DNA of 64,000 nucleotides from Thermohalobaculum sp038534135 (GCA_038534135.1 JBCAXJ010000007.1:1-64000); one strand, 5' to 3'; counted from the stretch's first letter, positions 1 through 8,727 are shown. Numbers and translations: made by a program. Notes: generated from the sequence alone by a model not told the origin.

Positions 1-334
1 AAGATACGGCATCGCGCGATTGGTTCACGCGGACATAAAACTCGGCATCGACATCGATGCGCATCCGGTCGCGGGTGATCAGGGCTTCGTCCTTCTCGCG
101 CGTCACGGCAAGCTGCATCGAGTTCATGTTGACCGGCGTGATGTCATGGATGATCGGCCAGACGAAGGCGCCGCCGTTGATCACGACCTTCTCGCCCAGG
201 AACCCGGTGCGCACGAAGGCGACCTCCTTGGTCGAGCGTCGGTAGAGCCAGTGCATCACCCAATACAGGATGAAGATGACAATGACGGCTGCGATCAGCC
301 AGAGGATCAGTTGTCCGATGAGTTGTCCGGTCAT
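1..334 (-). CDS. SPFH/flotillin-family membrane protein, N-terminal part (runs off left edge)
   Basis: Only the first 111 residues are in the window. The start ATG is at 334-332, preceded by a purine-rich GGGAGAGGG stretch. Residues about 5-27 form one hydrophobic helix (LILWLIAAVIVIFILYWVM), followed by a basic RRSTKE turn. Then comes the opening of an SPFH domain: a VRTG segment, GEKVVINGGAFVWP, a PVNMNS block and TREKDEALITRDRMRIDVDAEFY split over two strands. This layout fits the YqiK/flotillin type, which builds membrane-associated oligomers. It starts 11 bases after the TIM-barrel gene stop, so it may be the last gene of that operon. Whether it works with the transporter is unknown. Confidence 0.8.
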   Translation of the reverse strand, partial: MTGQLIGQLILWLIAAVIVIFILYWVMHWLYRRSTKEVAFVRTGFLGEKVVINGGAFVWPIIHDITPVNMNSMQLAVTREKDEALITRDRMRIDVDAEFYVRVNQSRDAVS

Positions 335-345
335 ATCCCTCTCCC

Positions 346-1170
346 TCAGCGTCCGATCTGTTTGAATTTTCGCGTCTGTTCGGTCAGCGCGATCTCGGTC
401 GGCAGGCGTTCCATGGACGAGGCGCCATAGAAGCCGTGGCAGTTCCTGGTGTTCTTCAAAACGAACTCCGCGTCATCCGGCATGGCGACGGGTCCGCCAT
501 GGACCAGGACGATGGCATCCGGATTCACCGCGAGTGCTGCACCGGCCCAGGCATCGACGTATTCCGGGCATCGGTCGAGCTTGAGCGCCGTATCCGCGCC
601 GATGCTGCCCCCGGTGGTCAGGCCCAGATGGCAGACGATGATATCAGCACCCGCTTTGGCCATTGCGGTGGCGCTGTCCTCGTCGAAGACATAGGGCGTT
701 GTCAGCATGTCCTTCTGGTTGGCCATGGCGACGACGTCGATTTCGTGCTGGTAGCCCATCCCGGTTTCTTCCAGGTTCGCCCGGAAGCTGCCGTCGATCA
801 GTCCGACGGTCGGGAAGTTCTGGATGCCGGAGAAGCCCGTGGCTTTGATATCGTCGAGGAAGCGATCCATCATCCGGAACGGGTCCGAGGCGCAAACGCC
901 GGCGAGGACTGGCGTGTTCTTGACGACGGGAAGGACCTCGCCCGCCATCTCCATCACCACGGCGTTCGCGTCACCGTAGGGCATCAACCCGGCGAGCGAT
1001 CCTCGCCCGGCCATGCGGTAGCGGCCCGAGTTGTAGATGACGATCAGGTCGATGCCGCCTGCTTCCTCGCACTTTGCAGACAGGCCCGTGCCTGCGCCGC
1101 CGCCGATGATCGGCTCGCCCCGGTCGCGCATGGCGCGAAACTTGGTCATGAGGTCAGCGCGGTCGAACAT
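346..1170 (-). CDS. Phosphoenolpyruvate hydrolase-like TIM-barrel protein (Tm-1 C-terminal domain homologue)
   Basis: This 274-residue protein starts at the ATG at 1170, which has AGGAT upstream; the reading frame extends to 1293 but the added residues look like noise. Visible blocks are PIIGGGAGTGLSAKCEE near residue 20, LIVIYNSGRYRMAGRGS around 40-56, PVLAGVCASDP around 86-96, GFSGIQNFPTVGLIDG, and IIVCHLGLTTGGSIGA in the second half. They match the family called phosphoenolpyruvate hydrolase-like or TIM-barrel signal-transduction proteins (COG5564). The enzymatic reaction of bacterial members is not firmly established. In tomato Tm-1 this barrel is fused behind a UPF0261 domain; here the UPF0261 domain is in the gene immediately upstream, 210 bases away. 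Confidence 0.85.
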   Translation of the reverse strand: MFDRADLMTKFRAMRDRGEPIIGGGAGTGLSAKCEEAGGIDLIVIYNSGRYRMAGRGSLAGLMPYGDANAVVMEMAGEVLPVVKNTPVLAGVCASDPFRMMDRFLDDIKATGFSGIQNFPTVGLIDGSFRANLEETGMGYQHEIDVVAMANQKDMLTTPYVFDEDSATAMAKAGADIIVCHLGLTTGGSIGADTALKLDRCPEYVDAWAGAALAVNPDAIVLVHGGPVAMPDDAEFVLKNTRNCHGFYGASSMERLPTEIALTEQTRKFKQIGR

Positions 1171-1292
1171 AGACGTATCCTGTTGTTGGCAGCGGAGTAT
1201 GAGCGAAGTGGGCTGCGACCGATCTGGAGGGCGCATTCGCGTGGATTGAGTGGCGTCGTTCGCCAAAGCCTCCGCGCCGGATACGCTTTTCA

Positions 1293-1315
1293 CGGAGGCG
1301 CCATCGCGCCCTCCG
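1293..1315 (-). other. Intercistronic stem-loop between the ATPase/Tm-1 fusion gene and the TIM-barrel gene
   Basis: CGGAGGCGC (1293-1301) can pair with GCG-CCTCCG (1306-1315) around a CATC loop with one bulged base. There is no T-run in the direction of transcription, so it is more likely an RNA stability or processing element than a terminator. The rest of the 1171-1380 gap shows no open gene. Confidence 0.45.
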
Positions 1316-1380
1316 GGGGGAGGTTGGGCGTGGCCGGGTTGTGCTGGACGGAGCCAGTTGCGGGTTTGAACCCAAGGATG

Positions 1381-3549
1381 TCACGCCCCACCTCCTGCTG
1401 CGCGGCGCGGCGCAGACCCGTGCAGACTGCGGAACGTCTGGACGACCAGCTTTGCGAACTCCGGATCGTTGATGTTGTGCGGCGTCCGGATCAGCTGCCG
1501 GTTCGACGTCTCGCGCACCGTTTGCGTCAGGGCTTTGAACAGTGCTACGTTGGCCTCTGGGTCATGGAAGGGCTGACCGGGTGCATCCAGCGCACTGACC
1601 CCGCCTTCCGGCAGGAAGAAGCGCACGGGTCCCGTCATCTGGTTCAGCTTTTCGCCGATCCAGATCCCCATCCGTGTGTTTTCCTCAGGCGTGGTCCGCA
1701 TCAGCGTGATCTGCGGATTGTGGTGATAAAGATTCCGGTTGCGGTACTGTTCGGGCACGGTCTCGGGCGCGTTGAAGTTCACCATGTCGAGCGCGCCACA
1801 GGCGCCAATATAGGGCAACCCGGCCCGGATTGACGCGCCGAACCGGTCCTCGTCGGCCGCAAACACTCCGCCCGCGATCATGTCGCAGATCTCGGTCGTC
1901 GTGAGATCCATCACACCGGTGAGCATGCCGGAGTCCAGCAGCTTTTCCATCGCCCGCCCGCCTGTGCCGGTGGCGTGGAACACCAGACAGTCGTGATCGG
2001 CTTCGAGCATCGCCGAGACCTGCTGCACGCAGGGTGTGGTGACGCCGAACATCGTGATGCCAATCGCAGGTTTTTCGGATGCGGCAGGTTTGGCGCTTTG
2101 GCGCGCCTTGACCATCCCGACCAAGGCGTTCGCGCCGTTCGCCAGAACCTCGCGGGTGATTGAGTTCAGGCCCTGCACGTCGGCAACCGAATGCAGCATC
2201 AGCATGTCGGACGGGCCGACATACTGCCCGACATTGCCCGACGCGATGGTCGAGATCATGACTTTCGGCACCCCGACCGGCAGCAGACGCATGGCCGGAG
2301 AGACCAGCGCTGTGCCGCCGGAGCCGCCCGCAGATATGATCCCGGACACGTCCGTTTGCATCGCCATCCAGCGTTCCAATGCCAGCGTCATGCCTGCAAC
2401 TGCCGAGCCCCGGTCGCTGGTGAAGACGCCAGCGGCACCGCGCGGATGGAACGCGGCGACGGCGTTCGGCGGGATCTCGGCGCCAGAGGGTTTGCCCGAG
2501 GTCGACAGGTCGACCATCTGCACAGAGACGCCCTGCCCCTTCAGGATGTCCCGGATGAATCGCAGTTCGTCACCCTTCGTGTCGAGCGTGCCGGCAACCA
2601 GAACGCGGCCCGCACCGTTCGTTGCGCGGGCGCTGAACGGTTTGATCGGTGCACTGGACGACGTCGGCGCTTCGGTCACAGTGCGGGCAGACGCCTCGAT
2701 CACGCGGACCGGGGCAGGTCTTGACCATCGGGTCGGTGGCGTTGGGTTCGAGACGTAGACCTTGACCGGACTTTTGGCGGCCTGGGTGTTCTGCGGTGCG
2801 GCGGGAGCATGCGTGGGTTCCGGCGTCTCGTCATGCGCGTGACGTCCGACGCCCAGCAGAGCCTGCTGAAGATCGCGGTCCCCGGCCAGAAGACCTGAGT
2901 CCATGACCCGGTTGATCCGGCCGTTCACCATGATCGCGACCTGTTCGGCGACGGCGCAGGCGACGCCGATGTTCTGCTCGATCACCAGGACGTCGACATC
3001 GCCTTCCTCACCCAGGCGGATCAGCATGTCCTCGACCTGTTGAACGATAACCGGGGCCAGGCCCTCGGTCGGTTCGTCCATCACCAGAAGGCGTGGGTTC
3101 AGCAAGAGCGCGCGGGAGATTGCCAGCATCTGCTGCTCGCCGCCGGAAAGTTGCGCGCCGCCATTCTGTCGGCGTTCGGCCAAACGGGGAAACGTTCCGT
3201 AGATCCGCTCGATGGTCCAGGCGCCGCCGCGCTTCTCGACCAGCTTCAGGTGCTCGTCGACGGTCAGTGATCGCCAGAGCCGCCGACCCTGTGGGACATA
3301 GCCGACACCCATACGCGCAATCTCGGCCGGGTTGCGCCCGTTCAGGATCTGACCGTCCATGGTGATGGTGCCAGAGGCGACAGGCTCGAGCCCCATGATC
3401 GTCTTGCAGAGGGTCGTCTTGCCCATGCCGTTGCGGCCAACGACGGACAGCACGCCGTGGTCCAGCGACAGGTTCACACCCTGCAACGCGTGGCTTTGTC
3501 CATAATAGACGTTGAGGTCACGGATCTGGAGGTTCGCGGGGCTAGCCAT
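1381..3549 (-). CDS. LivF-type ABC ATPase fused to a Tm-1-like (UPF0261) domain
   Basis: This 722-residue protein is a fusion. Residues 1-237 are a LivF-type ATPase: Walker A GRNGMGKTT at 38-46, signature LSGGE at 134-138, Walker B LLVMDEP at 154-160, and the EQN sequence that LivF proteins carry in place of the H-loop. Residues about 238-313 are a Pro/Ala/Thr-rich linker. Residues about 315-722 are a Tm-1-like domain with AGTLDTKGDE, AGGSGGTAL, GVPKVMISTIASGN and ACGALDMVNF blocks. The ATG at 3549 is preferred because GGGAG lies 8 bases before it; 3555 is an alternative. It overlaps the end of the LivG-type gene by 8 bases. The ATPase half should power the adjacent permeases. The role of the Tm-1 half is not known. 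Confidence 0.88.
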   Translation of the reverse strand: MASPANLQIRDLNVYYGQSHALQGVNLSLDHGVLSVVGRNGMGKTTLCKTIMGLEPVASGTITMDGQILNGRNPAEIARMGVGYVPQGRRLWRSLTVDEHLKLVEKRGGAWTIERIYGTFPRLAERRQNGGAQLSGGEQQMLAISRALLLNPRLLVMDEPTEGLAPVIVQQVEDMLIRLGEEGDVDVLVIEQNIGVACAVAEQVAIMVNGRINRVMDSGLLAGDRDLQQALLGVGRHAHDETPEPTHAPAAPQNTQAAKSPVKVYVSNPTPPTRWSRPAPVRVIEASARTVTEAPTSSSAPIKPFSARATNGAGRVLVAGTLDTKGDELRFIRDILKGQGVSVQMVDLSTSGKPSGAEIPPNAVAAFHPRGAAGVFTSDRGSAVAGMTLALERWMAMQTDVSGIISAGGSGGTALVSPAMRLLPVGVPKVMISTIASGNVGQYVGPSDMLMLHSVADVQGLNSITREVLANGANALVGMVKARQSAKPAASEKPAIGITMFGVTTPCVQQVSAMLEADHDCLVFHATGTGGRAMEKLLDSGMLTGVMDLTTTEICDMIAGGVFAADEDRFGASIRAGLPYIGACGALDMVNFNAPETVPEQYRNRNLYHHNPQITLMRTTPEENTRMGIWIGEKLNQMTGPVRFFLPEGGVSALDAPGQPFHDPEANVALFKALTQTVRETSNRQLIRTPHNINDPEFAKLVVQTFRSLHGSAPRRAAGGGA

Positions 3550-4342
3550 GGCCATGGCTCCCGTCCCCAAGGTAGAGCGCCTGGACCTCCTCGTCCTCTT
3601 CGATCTCGGCCGGTTTGCCTTCCTTGAAGATCCGACCGTTGTGCATCATCGTCACGCTTTCGGCGACGCGCAGGGCAACGTCCATGTCGTGCTCGATGAT
3701 GATGAAGCCCATGTGGCCGGGCAGGCCCATCAGGATCTCGATCAACTCGGCGCGCTCTGTTGGTGACAAGCCTGCCGCCGGTTCGTCGAACAGAATGAAG
3801 CGCGGAGCGCCCGCCAGTGCCATTGCGATTTCGAGCTGACGCTGCTGGCCATAGGCAAGCTCGGCGACAACGGTGTCCTTGACGTCGTCCAGATGGACCA
3901 CGCGCACGAGGTTCTCGGCAGCTGACATCAGCGCATCGTCCCGCCTTGGCCGCAGGAAAGAGAACCGTGAGCGCGAAACCCCGACCGATGACAGATAGAT
4001 GTTGTCGACAACACTCAGGCCGGTGAACAAAAGCGAGATCTGATAGGTTCGGCGCAAACCCCGCCGGATCCGCTCATGTGCCGGGAAAGCCGTGATGTCC
4101 TCGCCGAAGAAGCGGATGTTTCCGGTGGTCGACGGGAAATCTCCGGTCACGCAGTTGAAGAGTGTCGTCTTGCCCGCACCGTTGGAGCCAAGCACCGCCC
4201 GGCGTTCGCCGGGGCGGACGGTCAGGTTGATGTCCTCCATGGCCGCAAGGGCTCCAAAGAACTTCGAGACACCGCGCAGTTCGAGTGCATTTGCGGTGCC
4301 CGTGGCGCCCAGCCGTTCAGAGATGGAGGTGGGCGCGTTCAT
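3542..4342 (-). CDS. LivG-type ABC transporter ATP-binding protein
   Basis: This 266-residue ATPase belongs to the branched-chain amino acid transport class. Walker A is GSNGAGKTT, the signature reads LAYGQQR (LSYGQQR is usual), Walker B is FILFDEPAAGL, and the H-loop is EHDM. LivG-type proteins pair with a LivF-type partner, which here is the fused downstream gene. The ATG at 4342 overlaps the permease stop codon as ATGA, indicating translational coupling. The open frame continues upstream to 5323, but only as an out-of-frame shadow of the permease gene. The transported compound cannot be told from the ATPase. Confidence 0.93.
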   Translation of the reverse strand: MNAPTSISERLGATGTANALELRGVSKFFGALAAMEDINLTVRPGERRAVLGSNGAGKTTLFNCVTGDFPSTTGNIRFFGEDITAFPAHERIRRGLRRTYQISLLFTGLSVVDNIYLSSVGVSRSRFSFLRPRRDDALMSAAENLVRVVHLDDVKDTVVAELAYGQQRQLEIAMALAGAPRFILFDEPAAGLSPTERAELIEILMGLPGHMGFIIIEHDMDVALRVAESVTMMHNGRIFKEGKPAEIEEDEEVQALYLGDGSHGHG

Positions 4343-5406
4343 GGTGCGTCGCCTCCCCGATCCAGCAGCGGATCGCGATTGCGCGCGGCGCGTAGCTTTT
4401 CCCACAGGCCTAGGATACCGTCGGGCGACCAGAAAACGATGACCAGGAAGCCGAGCCCGATCAGCAGTTGGAAGCGGTCTCCGGCAAGGCCAACCGCGAT
4501 CAGCGCGTCGATGGCGAAGGTCTCGAGGATCACGAACACAAAGGCACCGATGAACGGGCCGATTGGATGACGCAGTCCACCGATGACGGCGATGATCAGG
4601 ACGTCGATGACCGGGCCTATCCCGGCTGTGCCGGGCGAGATCTGAGCCAGGTTCCACGTCTGCAGGATGCCGCCTATCCCGGCCAGAATTGCAGCGAAAG
4701 AGTAGGCCGCGACCCGGTGGCCGATCACGTTGTAGCCCAGCGCCGCCATACGCCGGGGATTGTCCCGCACGCCTTGAAGCGCGAGCCCGAACGGTGCTCG
4801 CGAAAGGTACAAGACAACCAGAAAACAGACGACCGCCCAGAACAGCGTGAGGTAGTAGAAGGGCACCGCCTGTTGCCAGTCGACGCCGAACAGCTTGGGC
4901 GGCAGGACGCCGTTGAAGCCGGAGAATCCGTTGAAGACCACGTAGTTCTGGCGGGTGAAGTAGAAGAATGCCGCCGCGATGGCGAGCGTGATCATGATGG
5001 TGTAGATGCCCTCGGTCCGGACGGCGAGCCAGCCTGCCAGGGTACCGAACAGCACCGCGACGACGAGAGCGATCGGGATCGCGACATACCATGGCCAGCC
5101 GAGCGAGATCGTGTCGATGGCCGAGACACCGAAGATCGCAACCATGTAGCCGCCGACACCGGCGATGCTCATTTGCACCAGGCTGACCATGCCGCCGTAG
5201 CCGGCGAGGAACATCAGGCTGAGGGCGATGATGCCGGTGTAAAAGGTGCGTCCGAAGATGTCGTTCAGCACGAAGTTTCCCGCGAAAGCTGGCATCACCA
5301 GCAGGACAATCGCCAGCACCCAATAAGCGGCAGGCACGCGCTCGGCCCAGGTCAGGCGTTCGGCCGCCTCACCGCTGGAAAAGGTGGGAGGGTCGACCAC
5401 GGCCAT
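4339..5406 (-). CDS. LivM-type ABC transporter inner-membrane permease
   Basis: The protein has 355 residues and many hydrophobic segments, starting near residue 29 (YWVLAIVLLVMPAFAG). The LivM-family core is visible: FYTGIIALSLMFLAGYGGMVSLVQMSIAGVGGY around 55-88, then RAPFGLALQGVRDNPRRMAALGYNV, the cytoplasmic loop that contacts the ATPase, and PIGPFIGAFVF near the C-terminus. It should form the transmembrane heterodimer with the LivH-type gene directly upstream, from which it is separated by one base. Family membership indicates import of a small polar compound but not which one. Confidence 0.92.
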   Translation of the reverse strand: MAVVDPPTFSSGEAAERLTWAERVPAAYWVLAIVLLVMPAFAGNFVLNDIFGRTFYTGIIALSLMFLAGYGGMVSLVQMSIAGVGGYMVAIFGVSAIDTISLGWPWYVAIPIALVVAVLFGTLAGWLAVRTEGIYTIMITLAIAAAFFYFTRQNYVVFNGFSGFNGVLPPKLFGVDWQQAVPFYYLTLFWAVVCFLVVLYLSRAPFGLALQGVRDNPRRMAALGYNVIGHRVAAYSFAAILAGIGGILQTWNLAQISPGTAGIGPVIDVLIIAVIGGLRHPIGPFIGAFVFVILETFAIDALIAVGLAGDRFQLLIGLGFLVIVFWSPDGILGLWEKLRAARNRDPLLDRGGDAP

Positions 5407-5407
5407 A

Positions 5408-6418
5408 TCAGGCGCGCCCCATCAGGCCCTGAGGGCGGAAGGCCAGCACGACCACCATAATCAGGAAGGTCAACACCACGGCATAGGTCGGCATGTAGAC
5501 CGAGCCGAACTGGTCCGCGAGGCCGATCAGAAGCGCACCAATGGCGGCCCCTGGGATCGAACCCATGCCCCCCACGATCACGACAATCAGGGAGTACAAC
5601 AGAAAACGCACATCCTCACCGGGCGCGAGCGCCTGGAATGTCCCTCCAACAACGCCCGCGAGCCCTGCCAACCCGGCACCAAAGGCGAACACCCCGGCGA
5701 AGACCAACTGGATGCGGGCGCCCGTGGCCGAGAGCATATCGCGGTCATCGACTCCGGCCCGGATCAGCATTCCGATCCGGGTGCGGTTCAGCAGCAGCCA
5801 CATGCCGATCCCAATGGCGACGGCAGCCAGGAAGATCACGATCCGGACCATCGGATACTTCATGTACACCAGATCGCCAGACCGTTTCTGCGCGGTGACA
5901 AGGATCGTCTCCATCGGTCCGGACAGCCAGGACGGTGTCAGGACCTGGTAGAAATCGCCTCCCCAGATCCAGAGCATTAGATCGGCCATGACGATCGAGA
6001 TGCCGATGGTGACCAGCGTCTGGCGCAGGTCCTGCCCTTCCATTCGTCGGAACACGACGATCTGCATCAACACGCCGAACGCTCCGACGACCAGGAAGGT
6101 GACTGGGAAGGCGATCAGCCAGTAGCCCGTCAGGTCCGCAATTTCGTAGCCGATATAGCCGCCCAGCAGGTAAAGCGATCCGTGTGCCAGGTTCACATTG
6201 CGCATCAGGCCGAAGATCAGGGTGAAACCCGAGGCGACGAGGAAATACAAACCGCCGAGGGTGACACCGTTGAACAGCGCGTTCAGGAAAACCTTCTTTC
6301 GCCCGATCAGTTCGACCAACCATTTCGGCCAGAGCGCGAAGATCATCCAGAGCAGGACTGCCACCGCGATCAGCAGGATCACAGTCCAAACAGGATGACG
6401 GCGGGCGAAGGCGCTCAT
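5408..6418 (-). CDS. LivH-type ABC transporter inner-membrane permease
   Basis: The protein has 336 residues with an N-terminal hydrophobic helix (WTVILLIAVAVLLWMIFAL) that extends the usual LivH form by about 40 residues. The family core follows: LFNGVTLGGLYFLVASGFTLIFGLMRNVNLAHGSLYLLGGYIGY, RTRIGMLIRAGVDDRDMLSATG and GGMGSIPGAAIGALLIGL, each split between helices and loops. It is the first permease gene of the cluster, 153 bases downstream of the AraC-type regulator gene. It lies one base from the LivM-type gene, so the two subunits should be made together. Confidence 0.92.
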   Translation of the reverse strand: MSAFARRHPVWTVILLIAVAVLLWMIFALWPKWLVELIGRKKVFLNALFNGVTLGGLYFLVASGFTLIFGLMRNVNLAHGSLYLLGGYIGYEIADLTGYWLIAFPVTFLVVGAFGVLMQIVVFRRMEGQDLRQTLVTIGISIVMADLMLWIWGGDFYQVLTPSWLSGPMETILVTAQKRSGDLVYMKYPMVRIVIFLAAVAIGIGMWLLLNRTRIGMLIRAGVDDRDMLSATGARIQLVFAGVFAFGAGLAGLAGVVGGTFQALAPGEDVRFLLYSLIVVIVGGMGSIPGAAIGALLIGLADQFGSVYMPTYAVVLTFLIMVVVLAFRPQGLMGRA

Positions 6419-6571
6419 GCCCGTCTCCCGATTGTCTCGGCCCGGTCCCGCTGGTTTGGCACTGTTTGCGGCCCTCTGGTACGTCGCATCAGTGCAACGC
6501 TAGCCGGTCCCGCCAGTGAGTGTCATACCGCGCAGTCTGATCGGTTGGCCCGGCATCGGCAAAAGCCGGAT

Positions 6572-7399
6572 TCAGACGATGTTGGCGACCCGGCGATAAT
6601 CGGTCGGCGGGATGCCGACGTTCGACGTGAAGAACCGTGTGAAGCTGGCCTGGCTGGCGAAACCCAGATCCAGCCCGATATCCGTGACGGATTTGCGGGT
6701 GGTTATGAGATCCTCGATCGCATGCTCGGCCCGCAACGTGTTGAGATACAGATTCGGTGTGATCCCCATCTGCATCTTGAAAAGCTTGAAGAAATGCGGG
6801 CGGGACAAGCCGACCTCGCGGGCCAGATCATCCATACCTGTCTCTTCGGCATAGCTTTGCTGCATCAGCCTGAGCGAGCGGCGCACGCGGAAATCGTTGA
6901 ACCGGCGCTGCACGTTCTGCAGGCAGGCCCGTTCCTTGTGACCTTGCCAGGACTGATCAAAGCAAAGCCGCGTCGTCTCGAACAGAAAGCCGTCGAACCG
7001 GTCGGATGGCTGGTCGTCGAGCAAAAGGTTCGTCAGACGCCCGACCCACATCTCGACGGCTGGGGTCATGGTTACGGCGGGCGTTCCGAAACTGAGCGCG
7101 AATTCAGCGAGGCTACTGTTCTCGAGGAACCACATCGGCTTGATGTAAAGGGTCAGAACATAGCTGCATTCATCGGCAGCAAGCGGCTCGTAGCTGTGCG
7201 GCTCCCATGGGCTGATCGCGATGCTGTTATCCTTGTCGATCGCGAAATCGACATCCCCGACCCGTATGCGTCCGGGGGCGCCACCCAGATAGAAGATCAG
7301 ATGCCCCTCGCGATGCGCATGGGTTATCAGCGGCTTGTCGAGTTCATACAGCGTTGCACGGCCAAAAGAGCCGTGATGGACCGAGATTGCTCTCGCCAT
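6572..7399 (-). CDS. AraC-family transcriptional regulator with cupin-type sensor domain
   Basis: The protein has 275 residues from the ATG at 7399, chosen because GGGAGGA sits 8 bases upstream; the frame extends to 7495 without a good ribosome site. Residues about 1-130 form an AraC-type ligand-binding cupin (THAHREGHLIFYLGGAPG, ISPWEPHSY). The last 100 residues contain two helix-turn-helix units: MDDLAREVGLSRPHFFKLFK, then SVTDIGLDLGFASQASFTRFF ending in the family GIPPTDYRR block. It lies inside the transporter locus in the same direction and probably controls it in response to the substrate. Confidence 0.9.
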   Translation of the reverse strand: MARAISVHHGSFGRATLYELDKPLITHAHREGHLIFYLGGAPGRIRVGDVDFAIDKDNSIAISPWEPHSYEPLAADECSYVLTLYIKPMWFLENSSLAEFALSFGTPAVTMTPAVEMWVGRLTNLLLDDQPSDRFDGFLFETTRLCFDQSWQGHKERACLQNVQRRFNDFRVRRSLRLMQQSYAEETGMDDLAREVGLSRPHFFKLFKMQMGITPNLYLNTLRAEHAIEDLITTRKSVTDIGLDLGFASQASFTRFFTSNVGIPPTDYRRVANIV

Positions 7400-7540
7400 C
7401 GCGCAGTCCTCCCTTGTCTGGCCGCATCGTTCGTGCCGTGCGGCTCTTTGCGTTCGACTACGGGACGAATCGCTGCGTTTGGCAACCGTGAACATGCGGA
7501 TCGAAGACTCTCCGGCATGGAGTCTTGGTTTGTTCCCAAG

Positions 7541-8704
7541 TCAGGCGGTCGATGCGTTCGCCAGTTCGGGCTGCCGGTACGCTGACATCAGAATGTCGAG
7601 GACGTCATCGGCATCCATTTGAACGGGGCCGTTCCCGATCGCGCGGTCTGCGGACGCGATCTGGGCGGCCTGGGGTAGATCCTCGGGCGTCAACCCAACG
7701 TCTTCGAGCGATCTGCACAGCGGCAGCGTTGCCAGAAAGCGATCGATGCGATCCGCAAGGCTCTCGTGTTTGCCAAGCGAAAGACTGCGCCTCAGCGGTT
7801 GGGCCCGCGCTGCCACAAAGGGTTCGTAGTGGCGCATCAGGACCGGGATGAGAATACCGCCGAGCGTGCTGGGATCGATCGGCTTGTCCGCGATGGAAGA
7901 GACCGCGTTCGAAATCGCATGGACCGGGCAGAGACCCTTTTGCAGCGCGAGGGAGCTGTTCAGCCCACTTGCCATCATCTGCCGCCGGGCGGGCAGACGA
8001 TCCTGTTTCAGGACGTCGGTCGCATAGGTGATCGCACGGGACAGCGCATCGAGCGCCAAACCCTCGGCCGGCGGATTGAACCCAGGCGCCAGGTAGCCAT
8101 CAACCGCACGGGCGAAGATCCCGGCGGCGGCAATGGCGGTATCCGACTGGCTGGCACCCAGTGTCAGCGTCGGGTCGCAGATCGTTAGGCGTGGAAGCAG
8201 GCGCGGTGACGACAGCAACACCTGACCGCCTTCGTCCGGTGCTACCCGCGTGTAGTCGGTGATGGCGGAGGCAAATCCCAAAATCCCGGGGATCGTGTAG
8301 AGATCGGGCAACGTCTTCGAGATCCGCTGCCCGCCGCCTTCTTCGGATGAGAGGGCCGAGATCGGCTCGTTGTGAGCAATCGCGATCCGCGCCGTCTTGG
8401 CCAGATCCATCGCCCTGTTCGAGCCGAACGCGATCAGGACATCGCAGTCAAGATCGGTATAGGTTTTCGAGATATCCCGGGCGGCGGACTCAGTGATGCG
8501 GTTGGGGATGGCCGTGAAGACCTCGATGCGCGACCGGATCGGGAAGCTCGCGAAGAACCGTTCGGACATCGTTCCGACAAGGTGGCCCTCTTCGGCGATC
8601 ACAAGCGGTCGCCGCTTGCCGTGGCGCTCCATTTCCGAGCGCAAGGCCTCCTCCAGAACGCCATCGGCGAAATGAACGCGCGTCAGGTAGTTGATCAGGG
8701 TCAT
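7541..8704 (-). CDS. Iron-containing alcohol dehydrogenase-fold protein lacking the metal ligands
   Basis: The protein has 387 residues from the ATG at 8704. An in-frame ATG at 8755 exists, but it lies inside a stem-loop and adds unconserved residues. The fold matches the iron-containing alcohol dehydrogenase/dehydroquinate-synthase-like family. The nucleotide-loop region is kept as FGSNRAMDLAK near residues 93-103. Where FucO reads VDALTHAIEGY, this protein has AGIFARAVDGY, so Asp becomes Gly (about 195) and His becomes Arg (about 199). Where FucO has MAHPLG and TPHG, it has ISNAVS and KPID, so both His are lost (about 266 and 276). It may be a metal-independent enzyme, as reported for some maleylacetate reductases, or a non-catalytic binder. 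Confidence 0.8.
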   Translation of the reverse strand: MTLINYLTRVHFADGVLEEALRSEMERHGKRRPLVIAEEGHLVGTMSERFFASFPIRSRIEVFTAIPNRITESAARDISKTYTDLDCDVLIAFGSNRAMDLAKTARIAIAHNEPISALSSEEGGGQRISKTLPDLYTIPGILGFASAITDYTRVAPDEGGQVLLSSPRLLPRLTICDPTLTLGASQSDTAIAAAGIFARAVDGYLAPGFNPPAEGLALDALSRAITYATDVLKQDRLPARRQMMASGLNSSLALQKGLCPVHAISNAVSSIADKPIDPSTLGGILIPVLMRHYEPFVAARAQPLRRSLSLGKHESLADRIDRFLATLPLCRSLEDVGLTPEDLPQAAQIASADRAIGNGPVQMDADDVLDILMSAYRQPELANASTA

Positions 8705-8727
8705 GCCGAATTGCCCCGCGTCGGATA

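Noticed and set aside
436..1833. A 465-residue plus-strand frame opposite the TIM-barrel and fusion genes
   Set aside because: It spans two genes and the gap between them, with no recognisable domain; composition is that of a reverse-complement frame.
4343..5323. An apparent 320-residue N-terminal extension of the LivG-type protein
   Set aside because: This part is an out-of-frame shadow of the LivM-type permease; the real start is the ATGA overlap at 4342.
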